The notes below the pieces were generated by a model, which saw only the letters and a program-made list of their open reading frames with translations, did no database searches and was not told the origin of the DNA. From Euclidia mi (Eukaryota; Arthropoda; Insecta; Lepidoptera; Erebidae): 64,000 nucleotides of DNA. The stretch covers positions 39,390,475 through 39,454,474 of the forward strand of contig OX123205.2 in the NCBI GenBank assembly GCA_944739405.2, written 5' to 3'. Shown one piece after another: positions 21,591 through 31,507 of the stretch. Position 1 is the stretch's first letter; each line of letters begins with the position of its first letter. The position numbers were made by a program, and so were the translations under genes.

Positions 21591-21866
21591 CTGCCTCGTT
21601 GGTCTCGCGGCATAAATGTGCGCGTGAAATTGGGAGGTCTCGGGTTCGATTCCCGGGTCGGGCAAACTGTTATTGGGATTTTCCGTTAGGAAATTCTCAG
21701 TAGCAGCACGGCGTCTGGTAATGTGCCCGGTACGGCAATAGGCTCGCCTCCTATTACGTGGGACCTAAAAATTCATGGCGAAATGTGGTACACCCTACAC
21801 CCACATTTCGCCATGAATTTACACCTCTGCCTACCCCTTCGGAGATACAGGCGTGAGTCTATAAAT
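21591..21866 (+). mobile_element. SINE3 with an internal inverted duplication
   Basis: Complete head (CTGCCTCGTTGGTCTCGCGG), B box GGTTCGATTCCC and tail to GGCGTGAGTCTATA, then an (AAAT)n run. At 21769-21820 a 20-bp block is followed by its exact reverse complement, a change private to this copy. Confidence 0.88.
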
Positions 21867-21910
21867 AAATAAATAAATAATTTTCGTTGTATGGACGCGT
21901 CTTTATAGTG

Positions 21911-22461
21911 GCAGCGATAGCCTAGTGGAGATACCAATGGACTGCTATGCAGAGGTATCAGGTTCGAATCCACGGCGCGCAACACTGAATTTTCGGAATG
22001 ATATGCGTATTAAATTGTTAATTATCGCTTGACTCGTGCTTCCAAGAGCACGCTAAGCCGTCGGTCCCGGCTGTCTCGAAAATCTTTGACATCCTGGGAC
22101 TAGCCTAAACGGACTTATTGAAATAGGGACTGCCTCCCTGACCTCCGCAACCCAAAGATATAGCGAGATTCCATGATTTATTTATAAATTTTTTTTTGAG
22201 TCATGATGGAAACCAAACAATTTACGGGCCTAACCCCCCAGGCTGGGCCCCTAGAGGGGCTCAGGCTAGGGAGAATGTGGAGACTCCCCGACGAGAAGCG
22301 CCGGGACTACCCACTAAAACCACCATGGTGTTCCTCTATCCGATCCCATTGAATGGCGGGGCAAGGGATCTACGTTAGCATTACTGCCGCGACCCCGCCT
22401 GAGCTGGCCCGCCGAAGCGGGCCCCGTCCCTCGCATGTCCATGATTTATACTAGTGTCCGT
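21911..22461 (+). mobile_element. SINE2 split by a LINE insertion
   Basis: The SINE2 head GCAGCGATAGCCTAGTGG begins at 21911, B box GGTTCGAATCC follows, and the body reaches 22181. It resumes with ACTAGTGTCC at 22450. The 12-bp sequence TCCATGATTTAT is repeated on both sides of the insert 22182-22437. The 3' part of the SINE is missing after 22461. Confidence 0.83.
22182..22437 (-). mobile_element. 5'-truncated LINE end with poly(A), nested in SINE2
   Basis: The insert is GC-rich, unlike its surroundings. On the - strand it runs through GGCGGGCCAGCTCAGGCGGG and CCATCATGACTC to a short A-run. A GC-rich 3' UTR plus poly(A) and a 12-bp target duplication fit an R1/Jockey-type LINE, but no ORF remains to prove the clade. 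Confidence 0.72.
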
Positions 22462-22838
22462 ATAATTACGGGTACGGACTCCCGAGTATAATAACGAGTG
22501 CTAAAGAAGAACAAATTAATAACCTACTGATATCGTTAAATCATTCATGGTGCTTGTGATTGCAATTTTTAGCATCGAATGCGATATCGATGTAAACACA
22601 GCATCGGTCATTTTGAATTTTAAAAATAGATGTAGGGTTGGCTTTACAACTTTAAAATTACGGCATTATGAGCTATGTACAGCTCGAAATAAATATTTTA
22701 ATAAAGTTACTTGAATCTAGTGGTATGAGTGCGGACTTTTTGAGAAATTGCAATTTTCCAGTCCACCTCAAGTTAAGACTAAAATATCAGAACATTTTAT
22801 GATATACGTAGTGATACACACGTTTTCTCAACAACCTT
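22461..22838. other. No recognised feature
   Basis: AT-rich. No repeat, RNA gene or coding signal seen. Confidence 0.4.
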
Positions 22839-23692
22839 TTTACCCGACTGCGCGACGCAAAGGAGGGTAACAAACATACATACATAGACTGATAAACACA
22901 TTACCCTCCTATGCGTCGCGCAGTCGGGTAATCAGTCTATGTATGTATGTTTGTTTCTATGTGGCGTTCTAGAGACCAAATGCGTAGGCCGATTTTGATG
23001 ATTCTTACGTCAATCGATTCGTCTTAACCTTGCGAGTGTCACTAAAGACATGACATTAACCAAAATTCACCACAGCGACCACCAGACGCCATATTGTCAA
23101 ATTAAAAAAAAAAACGATGAACTATGTCAAGTGGGGTGTCGTTGAATAGGTATTTTAATATCATCTTTAGGTTCCTTTTATAATTTTTCATGTTAAATAA
23201 TAGTTTATGATATATAACGATTTAAAGTTGTTTAACAAAACAATCATTCTCGCTAATTTTCTTACTTATTGATTTAAGTTTTTATTTCAAGTATAAACGA
23301 ACGATATACAAACAAATAACTAAAAAGTATAAAATAAAATGAAAAATTTAAAGAAAACCAAAAATACCGACTGCGTAAAAACTAATTTTAAAAAAATCCT
23401 GGAAATATTAACTAAAAAGAAAGAAACAAACCCAGTAGTTTAGAATTCTGTCCATTCAAATTTTACCAATCAAATTTTCCCAAGGGGCCCCGACTGTGAA
23501 TCTTTCTGTTCTGCATTAGAATTTATGATTTGTTTTATGTGTGTATCGATTATAAAACTATTTCAATTGTGTAGTTATTTAGTATTACTTAACAGAATTC
23601 TAAACTACTGGACTTGTTTCTTCCTTTTTAGTTTTTATTTAAGTTAATATTTTCACGTATTTTTTAAAATTAGTTTTTACGCAGTCGGGTTT
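22839..23692. mobile_element. ACCCGACTGCG-tipped composite foldback element
   Basis: The left tip TTACCCGACTGCG (22840) and the right tip CGCAGTCGGGT (ends 23690) are inverted. The right half holds its own foldback: 23366-23450 pairs with 23593-23690 (CGTAAAAACTAATTTTAAAA, CTAAAAAG, CCAGTAGTTTAGAATTCTG). The left end has a separate rearranged hairpin. No ORF. Possibly one element inserted in or next to another of the same kind. Confidence 0.7.
22840..22953. repeat. A-(AB)'-B inverted duplication
   Basis: Block A (22840-22870) is followed by the reverse complement of A plus B (22871-22931), then block B again (22932-22953). The A copies differ at one base in 31; the B copies match over 22 bp. 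The order shows an inverted copy of AB placed between A and B. Confidence 0.88.
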
Positions 23693-25203
23693 TTTGTTTT
23701 TCTTGAATTGGTGAGTAGTTTCATGGACCAACAAAGCATTGTTAGTTTAAATTTACTTATGGCATAGTGATTTTATGGTGCGATCTTCATTCGCGCTACA
23801 CTTTATGTGGTCCACAAGTTGTTGTTTTAAATCAAGGTATTCTTGGTTTTCGTTGATTGAATATTTGTAAGTAAGTAAGTACGGGATTAAATCCAAACGA
23901 AGGCGTTCCCCTTGACCCGTTTTTATTTCACCGTCTCATCTCTCTTGTAGGCCAACCCTATAACATCTTCCGCACGTGAACAAAAACTGAGTTAGTGAGG
24001 CGATGATGAGTTATTTGCGGCTCCTCCATCATCCTAGACGGTGTGTCGTCATCGTCTCATACGTACTAGCTAAACTGTAAACAATACTCATTAACCAAAG
24101 TGGATTCATGATTAAGTGCCTTTAATTGAGTTTGAGAATCGTTGCTTTGAATTTACATCCGGTTGGAATAGGTTAAAGTAGTTTCTGGTTTAAAAGTGTG
24201 ATATTCAACACAAAGACAAAAAAACGGAGTTGGTAGAATTTTACAAAATTTTACATCAAGAATAATGACTTCGAAAGCTTTCAATGCCATATGTTATAAA
24301 ATGTAAGAGGTTTCTTTTGTTCTAGAAGGCAGGATCAGCTTTGAAACTTTCATTTAAATGTTGAAACACTGTGTGAAAATATGTTTGACGTTATCAGTAT
24401 AATATATTGTCTGATAGCACAAAGTTATTACAATAAGAGTTTTTCTGAATAGGATCATTTCTTCAGAGATAAACTTCTCCGATTTTAGCCCTTTTTCTAT
24501 TATAAATTACTAGCAATCTTGAGTTAAAGACACACTGCTATATGGACCAAAAGATAATGCTGATTTGAAGCAGCCTTATCATAAACCGTATGTTTAATGA
24601 CATACTGCTAGAGAATATCCACAAAAAATCTTTCTCGTTGACGCAGTCTCGCGCCAAAATTATACTAAAAGAAAAGCCCCACTTAATTCTACTTGTACGT
24701 CATCTGAAACAAAAAGCTGAAGGCATTACTGAGCGTTATAAGAACTCTCAACAAGACCAATTCAATTAGGGTAGCTCACATACTTCTGTATTACTTGAGA
24801 CACAAATGTCAAAAAACGACCTTCAGGAGACTTTTACGTATCTGTTTATAAATGCAATTTGTCCCAAAAATAGAAATTGTAACAGAATTTTAAACCCATT
24901 CAGACGTTGTAAATGTTCAGAAATGCGTGTATTATATTATAATCTGACCTTTTGGTACTTCGAGAGGCATTCAGGCTCAAATATTTGGGAGCTAGACCGG
25001 CTATTTTGATCGTAAAGCGAAAAATATTGCGCTACAACCAACCTTATAATATGAAATAGTTTTTGGAGCTTAAATTGAATTTTGTATTGCGGTATGCTTT
25101 GGGATATCTTTTTATAGCTGTGTATAAGTTCTTACATGTTTAAGTTGGACAGTGCTTCTATAAAACGACATATGTTTGAATTACTTGTATTCAAAATTGC
25201 TTG
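23693..25203. other. Unremarkable AT-rich stretch
   Basis: AAGTAAGTAAGTA at 23868 is a tiny microsatellite. The short frame 24806-25009 has no recognisable domain. No repeat family is seen. Confidence 0.4.
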
Positions 25204-25350
25204 TTTAAGCCCTAATGTCTTAGTGGTTTAAGGAGCTGCTTCGCTGCGTATCACTGTATTGAGTATTGTGAGTTCGATCTCATCACGACATGACGTTGTG
25301 TGATCCATTGATTATTGTTAGTTTAGGTTTTACCCGATGATTGTACTTAA
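25204..25350 (+). mobile_element. SINE5, worn copy
   Basis: GTCTTAGTGGTTTAAGGAGC head, B box AGTTCGATCTC, then GACGTTGTGTGATCCATTGA as in 14505. Confidence 0.6.
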
Positions 25351-25399
25351 GTAAAGTCCCTCACAATGTTTATTCCTAGTGCGGGCGTAGAATTTTAAG

Positions 25400-25455
25400 T
25401 CTTCTGCCATAGGCCTTCATAATCTAGAGAGATTATGAAGGCCTATGGCAGAAGA
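25400..25455. repeat. Perfect hairpin 1
   Basis: Arms 25400-25424 and 25431-25455 are exact reverse complements (25 bp) around the loop TAGAGA. Left arm begins TCTTCTGCCATAGG. Confidence 0.97.
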
Positions 25456-25457
25456 AT

Positions 25458-25507
25458 TCGCCATTTGAGCGTCCGAAGCTAGGGAGCTTCGGACGCTCAA
25501 ATGGCGA
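25458..25507. repeat. Perfect hairpin 2
   Basis: Arms 25458-25479 and 25486-25507 are exact reverse complements (22 bp) around the loop TAGGGA. It starts two bases after hairpin 1 ends, and the loops differ at one base. Confidence 0.97.
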
Positions 25508-26165
25508 TAAAGTAAAGTTGAGCTGACTATCGTAAGCCTTGCATGCATATTCACACTGCACACCCATATTAGCATTGCGAAATTTCGAAAACTTTAAATA
25601 CCGCTTATGAGATTTGCATCGTTGTTCTTTTTCATTTTTCTTAAGGATCTAGACATTGCTATTAATTATATGGTGTAACGAAAATGCTGAGAAGTCAAAT
25701 TATATTCATTAGCAACATCAGAAGGTGGTGAAGTCACAAAAAGTGAATTGCTTGTGTACCAATTTCGACTACAGCACAGTTTTTCTGGCAAGATTTTGTG
25801 CGTAACGGAATATGTGTCTTAAGATTATCTTTGTAGAACCTAAATTCGAACATCGCGAACATAAGAAAACACTACCTAATTCGGAAGTGTATCAGCGCAG
25901 TAAATGGCAATATAAATGCAAATCCGTCTGTGTTTGTGCGGATACATCTGTAAGCGCGTGGCTGCGATGAAGTTGGTAAACGTTCAACTTCTCGACAACG
26001 CGGCGGTAGATTTGTGTCAACACTCGCAAACTGCCACTGTCACTACTGCCCCCTTAGCCAAATGGCATTCGATTAACGATATCGCTGATCGCTAAGTGCA
26101 AAAATGTATGGAAATGACATAAGCCTTCGTTATATCACGTGGTCAACGAAGAAGAAATTCCTTAC

Positions 26166-26179
26166 GTTGCCATGGCAAC
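26166..26179. promoter_or_regulatory. RFX X-box palindrome
   Basis: GTTGCCATGGCAAC is a perfect 14-bp palindrome that fits the X-box consensus RYYNYY-N(1-3)-RRNRAC with a 2-nt gap. RFX factors bind such sites upstream of ciliary genes in animals. No ciliary gene is visible here. Confidence 0.5.
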
Positions 26180-26474
26180 CAAGCGTTAGCGAAAGTAGAT
26201 ATCAGAGCGAATGCCGTTTGGCTAGGGGGGCTGTCCTGTTCATTGTGGCAGTTGGATGGTTTGTTGTAGAAGTAGTTTATCTGAGTTTTACGTTGGTGAC
26301 ATACGTGGGGTATGCCAATGAGGGAAAAGCGCATTGTATAACGTCGGACTTTTTGCGACTGTATTGATTTTCGTTGCGTTTTGGTAACGTTTTGCGTTTG
26401 GTCGTTGCATCAAAATTGTGCGTTGTTGCAGTTTTATTGTTAGCGTTAACGTTAAGGTTAATGGCAATGACCAA

Positions 26475-26587
26475 TAACGTGTTAGTTAACACGTTAAAAA
26501 TTCGCATTGCAAACTTATATTTTAACGCGTTAAAACGTTGGCCACATCTACGTAGTGCCTAAATTAACGCGCCAGTTGACGCGTTAA
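26475..26587. repeat. Cluster of three AACG-based palindromes
   Basis: TAACGTGTTA and TAACACGTTA are inverted around GT (26475-26496). TTTTAACGCGTTAAAA is perfect (26520-26535). TTAACGCG and CGCGTTAA are inverted around 8 nt (26564-26587). Confidence 0.9.
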
Positions 26588-26754
26588 GACGCAGGTGTAG
26601 CAGGAGCATTATAGAGACTTTTGTGTATGATTGACTTATTTAAATAGATATAGTCTAAAGGTAACTCAGTTGATCAACGTGGGTTGAGAGTTTCATATCA
26701 AATCTTGTAGATACACTCATATTTTCAACATTTGAGTTATAGACGCGGGGCATC

Positions 26755-26803
26755 ATTTAGTGAAAGAGCCAATACTCTGTAAATCTTAGCTCTTTCACTA
26801 AAT
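26755..26803. repeat. Short hairpin
   Basis: 15-bp perfect arms ATTTAGTGAAAGAGC and GCTCTTTCACTAAAT around a 19-nt loop. Confidence 0.85.
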
Positions 26804-26809
26804 TAAAGC

Positions 26810-27117
26810 TTAAGAAGCGGAGTCTAGGCTCCAATGCGAAAGTGTTGGAGCCCAAGGGATATCAATCCTAAACACTCAATAGCAATGGATATTGGTAATA
26901 AAGAATAGTAAAATCACAATAAATACTAACACGATTAATTCCACACAAATGTTTATTCAAGAACAATGCTATACCACTATCCTACAACTGAAACATTCTA
27001 ATTAAACAATCGCATACCAGCACTAGCCTCAAGGACCGACAACCCGATGCATTCCTATTAACTACAGCACTAGTTATAACTAAGCTGAGAGGAAATAAAT
27101 GCCTCCGTTTTGTTCAG
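26810..27117. other. No recognised feature
   Basis: AT-rich with no repeat seen. Confidence 0.4.
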
Positions 27118-27178
27118 CCCCCATTCGAGTGTGTCCCCCATTCGAGCGTGTTCCCCATTCGAGTGAAGCCCCCATTGT
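27118..27178 (+). repeat. Minisatellite, unit 16-18 bp
   Basis: Three full units of CCCCATTCGAG(T/C)G plus a partial fourth, at 27118, 27135, 27153 and 27169. Confidence 0.9.
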
Positions 27179-27564
27179 GTGGATGGGTAGGCGGACAGTC
27201 AATACTTTGAGCTCTGACGCTCACGATTGCACATATTGCTTTGAGTTTCATTGTTGACTTTTTTATATTCTTTATTTCTTTCTTTTTTGATGAGATAGAT
27301 TATTATAAGTTGATTTCCGTTTATTTATACGCCATACTAATATTGTAAAATCGGAATTATGTCTGTTTGTTTAGTTAAGGCTACAGCGCAAAAGCGATAT
27401 TCATGGAATTAAGCATCAATTTAGTTTAGGACTCGAGTTTAAATATAGCCGCTTAGTTTTTCAAAAAATGTTACGTATAAGGGGCTTATATAGGGGATGA
27501 ATGTGTTGGCTCCTTATCGACATATCATCGACGGCAAATATTTAGTAGTAGTACCTAACAGTAA

Positions 27565-27771
27565 TCTTAATATATAAAATCCTTGCGTTACTGACTGACT
27601 GACAGACACGCTACAGCCGAAACTATTGGGCGCAGGAAGCTCAAATTTGGCATGTATGTTCCTTGGGGACCGTAGGGGTGCACTAAGAAGAGATTTCCCG
27701 AAATTCCCGCGCGATCGTCCAAAACGGGTAAATTTAAAAAAAATGCAGGAGTAGCTGCTGGCGTCCTCTAG
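27565..27771 (+). mobile_element. Helitron A, full length
   Basis: A|TCTTAATATATAAAATCC to GGCGTCCTCTAG|T, colinear with 15551-15757. Confidence 0.87.
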
Positions 27772-28211
27772 TTAAATATAAAGTTAACGTACCTTTATGT
27801 TTCATTTATGTAGTTAAACTAGTGAACTAATTAGGATTTGGATCGGTTTTGATTTGGATATAATATGAAAGTAACAAGCCTTTTAGCCATTACAAAAATA
27901 ATCCCTATATAAAAAGTTGGTGCCTGTCAACATCTGAACATCAATCCCATAGTCCTCGCAAAATCAATCTACTCTCCAAACCACCTGTCTCGGTGTCAAG
28001 GTCGTCGACCCCTGGCGTGACTAGAGAGGTAGAGGGGTGAGGGGGGACGCGATAGCCCGTGAGATCAAAGCGCGTCTCACACTTCACCGCGCGTTTGATA
28101 TTAGACTGAGCTTTACATGATGTTAATTATTGTCTGTTGTGGTTTGCGCTTAGTGGGCAGCTGTGATATTTTGTACTCTGTCGTAGTAGATACTGGTAAC
28201 AAATTAATCAT
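27772..28211. other. Unassigned, with a GC-rich patch
   Basis: 27985-28095 is clearly more GC-rich than its flanks (GTGAGGGGGGACGCGATAGC). It may be an unrecognised repeat or exon. No frame is convincing. Confidence 0.3.
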
Positions 28212-28300
28212 CATGTTAGACTATAGACGTCCACGTGGATATAGGCTTCTGCCAAGTCTCTCTGAACAGACCTTGAGCTGCCTGTATCCAGCGCTGGCAT
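28212..28300 (-). mobile_element. RTE-like LINE tail, very degraded
   Basis: GACGTCCACGTGGATATAGGC and TCTGAACAGACCTTGAGCTG are a worn version of the 58741-59045 end, reversed. Confidence 0.5.
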
Positions 28301-28690
28301 ACTAGAAAATTAAGATACTCCTAGTAAATATAAAACGGGTCACAAGTACAGTTTAAACTGTCACTTTTAACGGAACATTAGTTAGATGAAACTGCACAGG
28401 TATTTCAGCCTCAACTGAAGTCAGTTCAACTCGACTACATTTAAAAAAATCTGATATGGTTATCTGAACTAAGCGTGTGTGGGGTTTGAAATGAGTAACA
28501 GACTCTTTACAAATTAAAATGAGTACCATTATAATTTGTGGAGCTAAGAGTCGCATGATATTCGCTAAGCTCATTTGTATATTTGATTTGTAGAACTAAG
28601 GGGTTGCACTGCAACGCCTTAGTTTTATTATAATTGTGTAAATTCAGTTCTTGTCAGTTATAACTGTAACATTAAAACTACCCACGATCA

Positions 28691-29080
28691 TCATCTTCTT
28701 GCCCTGGTCCCAATCTATTTGGGGTCGGCGCAGTACGTCCTTCGCTTCCATTCTTTTCTGTCGCCCGTCATCTGATCATTTACCCCTTTCTCTTTCATAT
28801 CCATGCTCACACAGTCCATCCATCTTTTCCTTGGCCTCCCTCTCCCTTTCCATCCCTCTACCTTCATATTCATCACTTGCTTACCTACATACATATCATC
28901 TCTTCGCATAATATGTCCATACCAAGCCAAACGACTTCCTTTCACTTTCTCGTCTATAGGCGCCACTTTCAGACTACCTCTCACGTATTCATTCCTAATC
29001 TTATCCATTCTCGTAACTCCACACATCCATCGCAACATTCTCATCTCTGCCACATGTAATCGGTTTTCATCCATCTTCTT
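28691..29080 (-). mobile_element. Short RTE-tail unit with intact frame, copy 1
   Basis: Flanked by the 17-bp repeat AAAACTACCCACGATCA (28674-28690 and 29081-29097). The unit codes the C-terminal end of an RTE-like ORF2, still open for about 120 codons: [61 protein letters not shown] and the end YCADPK. A 20-nt 3' UTR ends GCAAGAAGATGA. It starts at AAGAAGATGGATG, exactly where copy 2 (51096-51487) starts. The fragment lacks all RT motifs, so any protein could not act alone. Confidence 0.9.
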
Positions 29081-29147
29081 AAAACTACCCACGATCAACC
29101 TACAATTAAAAACCTTACAGGAAATCGTAAGCCTTATACCAATTTGA

Positions 29148-29413
29148 CGACCGGTTGGCGCAGCGGGAGTGTAAGCGACAGCTACGCCGATGGTCGCGGG
29201 TTCGATTCCCGCTCAAGTCAAACATTTGTGTGCTTGAACATGGATGTGTGTCTTGGTCTGGAAGTTTTTATGTATAATATGTATGCATTTACAACAAAAA
29301 AGTATATAATATGTATGTTTATCCATTATCTAGTACCCATAGTACAAGCTCTGCTTAGTTTGGGACTAGATGGTGATGTGTGAATGTGGTAGAATATAGA
29401 ATAGAATAGAATT
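29148..29413 (+). mobile_element. SINE6, full length
   Basis: tRNA-like head GGTTGGCGCAGCGGGAGTG, B box GGTTCGATTCCC, then CAAGTCAAACATTTGTG and a LINE-like tail, ending in (GAATA)n. Same extent as 9488-9754. Confidence 0.83.
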
Positions 29414-29423
29414 TAGCTATACG

Positions 29424-29627
29424 CTAGAGGATGCCCGCAGCTACGCTCGCACTTCTTGTTTTTTCTGCAGTTTTCTTCCGATCCCGTGGGAATTTCGGGA
29501 AATCCTTTCTTAGTGCACCCCTACGGTCCCCAAGAAACATACATGCCAAATTTCAGCTTCCTGCGCCTAATAGTTTTGGCTGTAGCTTGTCTATCATTCA
29601 GTCAGTATCGCATTTTATATATACAGA
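29424..29627 (-). mobile_element. Helitron A, full length, diverged
   Basis: On the - strand it starts A|TCTGTATATATAAAATGC and ends GCATCCTCTAG at 29424. The central GTCCCC, AGTGCACC and CAAATTTC blocks of family A are present, reversed. Confidence 0.8.
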
Positions 29628-29968
29628 TTATGTTCACATGTCTAACCTTTGTCGATCAAGATAAATAAAAACATTACATCACAGGAAATAATAGAACATT
29701 CAAGCGAAGCAGAAACATAGTTAATAAATATTTATTGAGTATTTGTGTCGTATTAACAAGAAAACAAGTAAACACACGAGTGACCTTTGATCTTCGGCGG
29801 CTATTTACTTTGAAGTATGTAATAGTTTTACTTGTTATCAGGGCGTTTCATGTAAGGCAATACGATAGCGAAATGATAAGGATAGGATTTTGAATGACGA
29901 GACGTGTTAATACAGTATTAATATCAACCTACTCGGGATATGACCAAATAGTATTATATTAATTAATA

Positions 29969-30179
29969 AGCGGATAGCGTATGCGACTGCTGATCGGAGG
30001 TCGCTTTGCACGACCCGGGAATTTCCAAATTCTCAATAGCAGCACGGAATCTGGTGATGTGCCCGGTAAATAGCAATAGGTTCGCCCCCTATTACGTGGC
30101 ACCTAAAAATTCATGGCGAAATGTGGGTGTAATATTACAACTCTGCATACCCCTTCAGGGATACAGGCGTGAGTCTATA
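29969..30179 (+). mobile_element. SINE3 variant copy, partial head
   Basis: Starts inside the variant head GCGGATAGCGTATGCGACTG, has a disrupted B-box region, and follows the SINE3 body and tail to GGCGTGAGTCTATA. Confidence 0.78.
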
Positions 30180-30261
30180 TAAAGAGTCTATCTACATATA
30201 TAGTCGTATATAAATTCTATAAGTGAGTTTCACATTAACAAACAGGAACCGCTAGTTTACA

Positions 30262-30284
30262 TTGGCGCCCGCCGCGGGGCGACC
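30262..30284 (+). other. Possible LTR retrotransposon primer-binding site
   Basis: TTGGCGCCCGCCGCGGGGCG directly after TAGTTTACA resembles the LTR end plus tRNA-matching site (TGGCGCCC...) of insect LTR elements. No LTR pair, gag or pol is next to it, so this would be a remnant. Confidence 0.3.
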
Positions 30285-30742
30285 TTACGCCTTGACATTG
30301 CACGCGCTGAACGTCGGATGTGCTTTATAGCGTCTTATTATTGTATAGAAATGTGTATGCTGTCAATCTAAAGATTGGGAATAGCTATTTAGTTATTGAG
30401 ATTAGTTGCTTTTTTTGCTAGTTTGTTACTTTTTTGATCTATATTAATCGGTGAGACGGCTTCAGACAGTTATGAAAAAGTAGGTAATTTTACTACAGGC
30501 CTTACGTTCTGTAACATGTTTTAGAAGTTACTTTATCATGGCGTCTATAGCACTTGAAGATTTCATTATACCTATTTGACAGCTAATATTGGCAACCATT
30601 TTTTTATTTCTTAAGTTTTACGATTTTTGAAATGTTCACGGGATGATGTTGTAACTCACGCCGAAATGGCGGTATAAGTAAGATGTATTTTACCTTTATA
30701 TTTAATCAATTACACGATATACTGTAACATAAATATTAGTAA
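30285..30742. other. No recognised feature
   Basis: AT-rich with several T-runs. Confidence 0.4.
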
Positions 30743-31129
30743 CTTGCTTTTGCCCGCGGCTTCGCGCGCTTTATATTCGGAGTTACACAAATCTCCTTTA
30801 TTGTACTGACACTCTAATATTTATTTTGACAATATTATATGATGCGACAATACTGACAGATATACACACATGACATATAGCACATGCGCACTCAATTATT
30901 ACAGCGCATGCGTTCTTACTTCTAACAGTTAGATTTGTGAACTACAAACTTCTATTTCCCTACAATCCCTCCCAATTTAATTATTGCAACTAATGGTAGC
31001 CTATGTCCGTCTCCATAGTGCAATATATGTCTTTATTAAATTTCAATAAAATCGGTTCAGCCGTTAAAGCGTGAAAACTGAACATACATACATACACACT
31101 TTCGAATTTATAATACCTATTAGTAGGGA
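30743..31129 (-). mobile_element. Helitron C, near full length
   Basis: On the - strand it starts A|TCCCTACTAATAGG, contains GGCTGAACCGATTTTATTGA, and ends CGAAGCCGCGGGCAAAAGCAAG. The last four bases CAAG differ from CTAG at one base. This general design is very common in Lepidoptera. Confidence 0.75.
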
Positions 31130-31507
31130 TTACTACAACTATGTGTTATAGTATTGCTCAACTAGATACTATGAAAAATTACTCTAGAGTCTAGATAATT
31201 CTATAAATATTTTCGCGAGCTTTCTTTTTTCTTTTCTAAACTGTCAGTAGCAATGTGTAAGTGAATTAGTTCATGAACGATTTTTGTATGTAATACGACA
31301 TTCCTGTGTCGCTTGTCGTGTAAATGCACTACAATAACGGTTTCTTTTTGCTCTGTTTCCTTGAAGTGTCTAGACTAATAAATCAGAGGGCGGATCTGCT
31401 GCACACGAAATTATATTCTAATAACAATGTTTTTAAATAACAAATTAGTTTGCATTGTTTTTTTTTAAAGAATAGTGTTAGTTAAAGCTAGTCCGACTGC
31501 AATGCAG

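Larger units (their letters stand above)
25900..26600. promoter_or_regulatory. Repeat-poor patch with X-box and palindromes
   Basis: None of the window's repeat families falls here. It contains an exact RFX-type X-box, three AACG palindromes, and small open frames: 25967-26095 (42 codons) and 26104-26367 (87 codons, with a hydrophobic run GAVLFIVAVGWFVVEVVY). Neither frame is recognisable. A regulatory region or an unannotated exon is possible; neither is shown. Confidence 0.35.

Noticed and set aside
25400..25507. microRNA precursors
   Set aside because: Loops of 6 nt and perfect 22-25-bp stems without bulges or flanking stem are unlike animal pre-miRNAs. Small-RNA data could change this.
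26104..26367. 87-codon frame with a hydrophobic segment
   Set aside because: No start context, family or splice evidence. Mentioned only within the repeat-poor patch.
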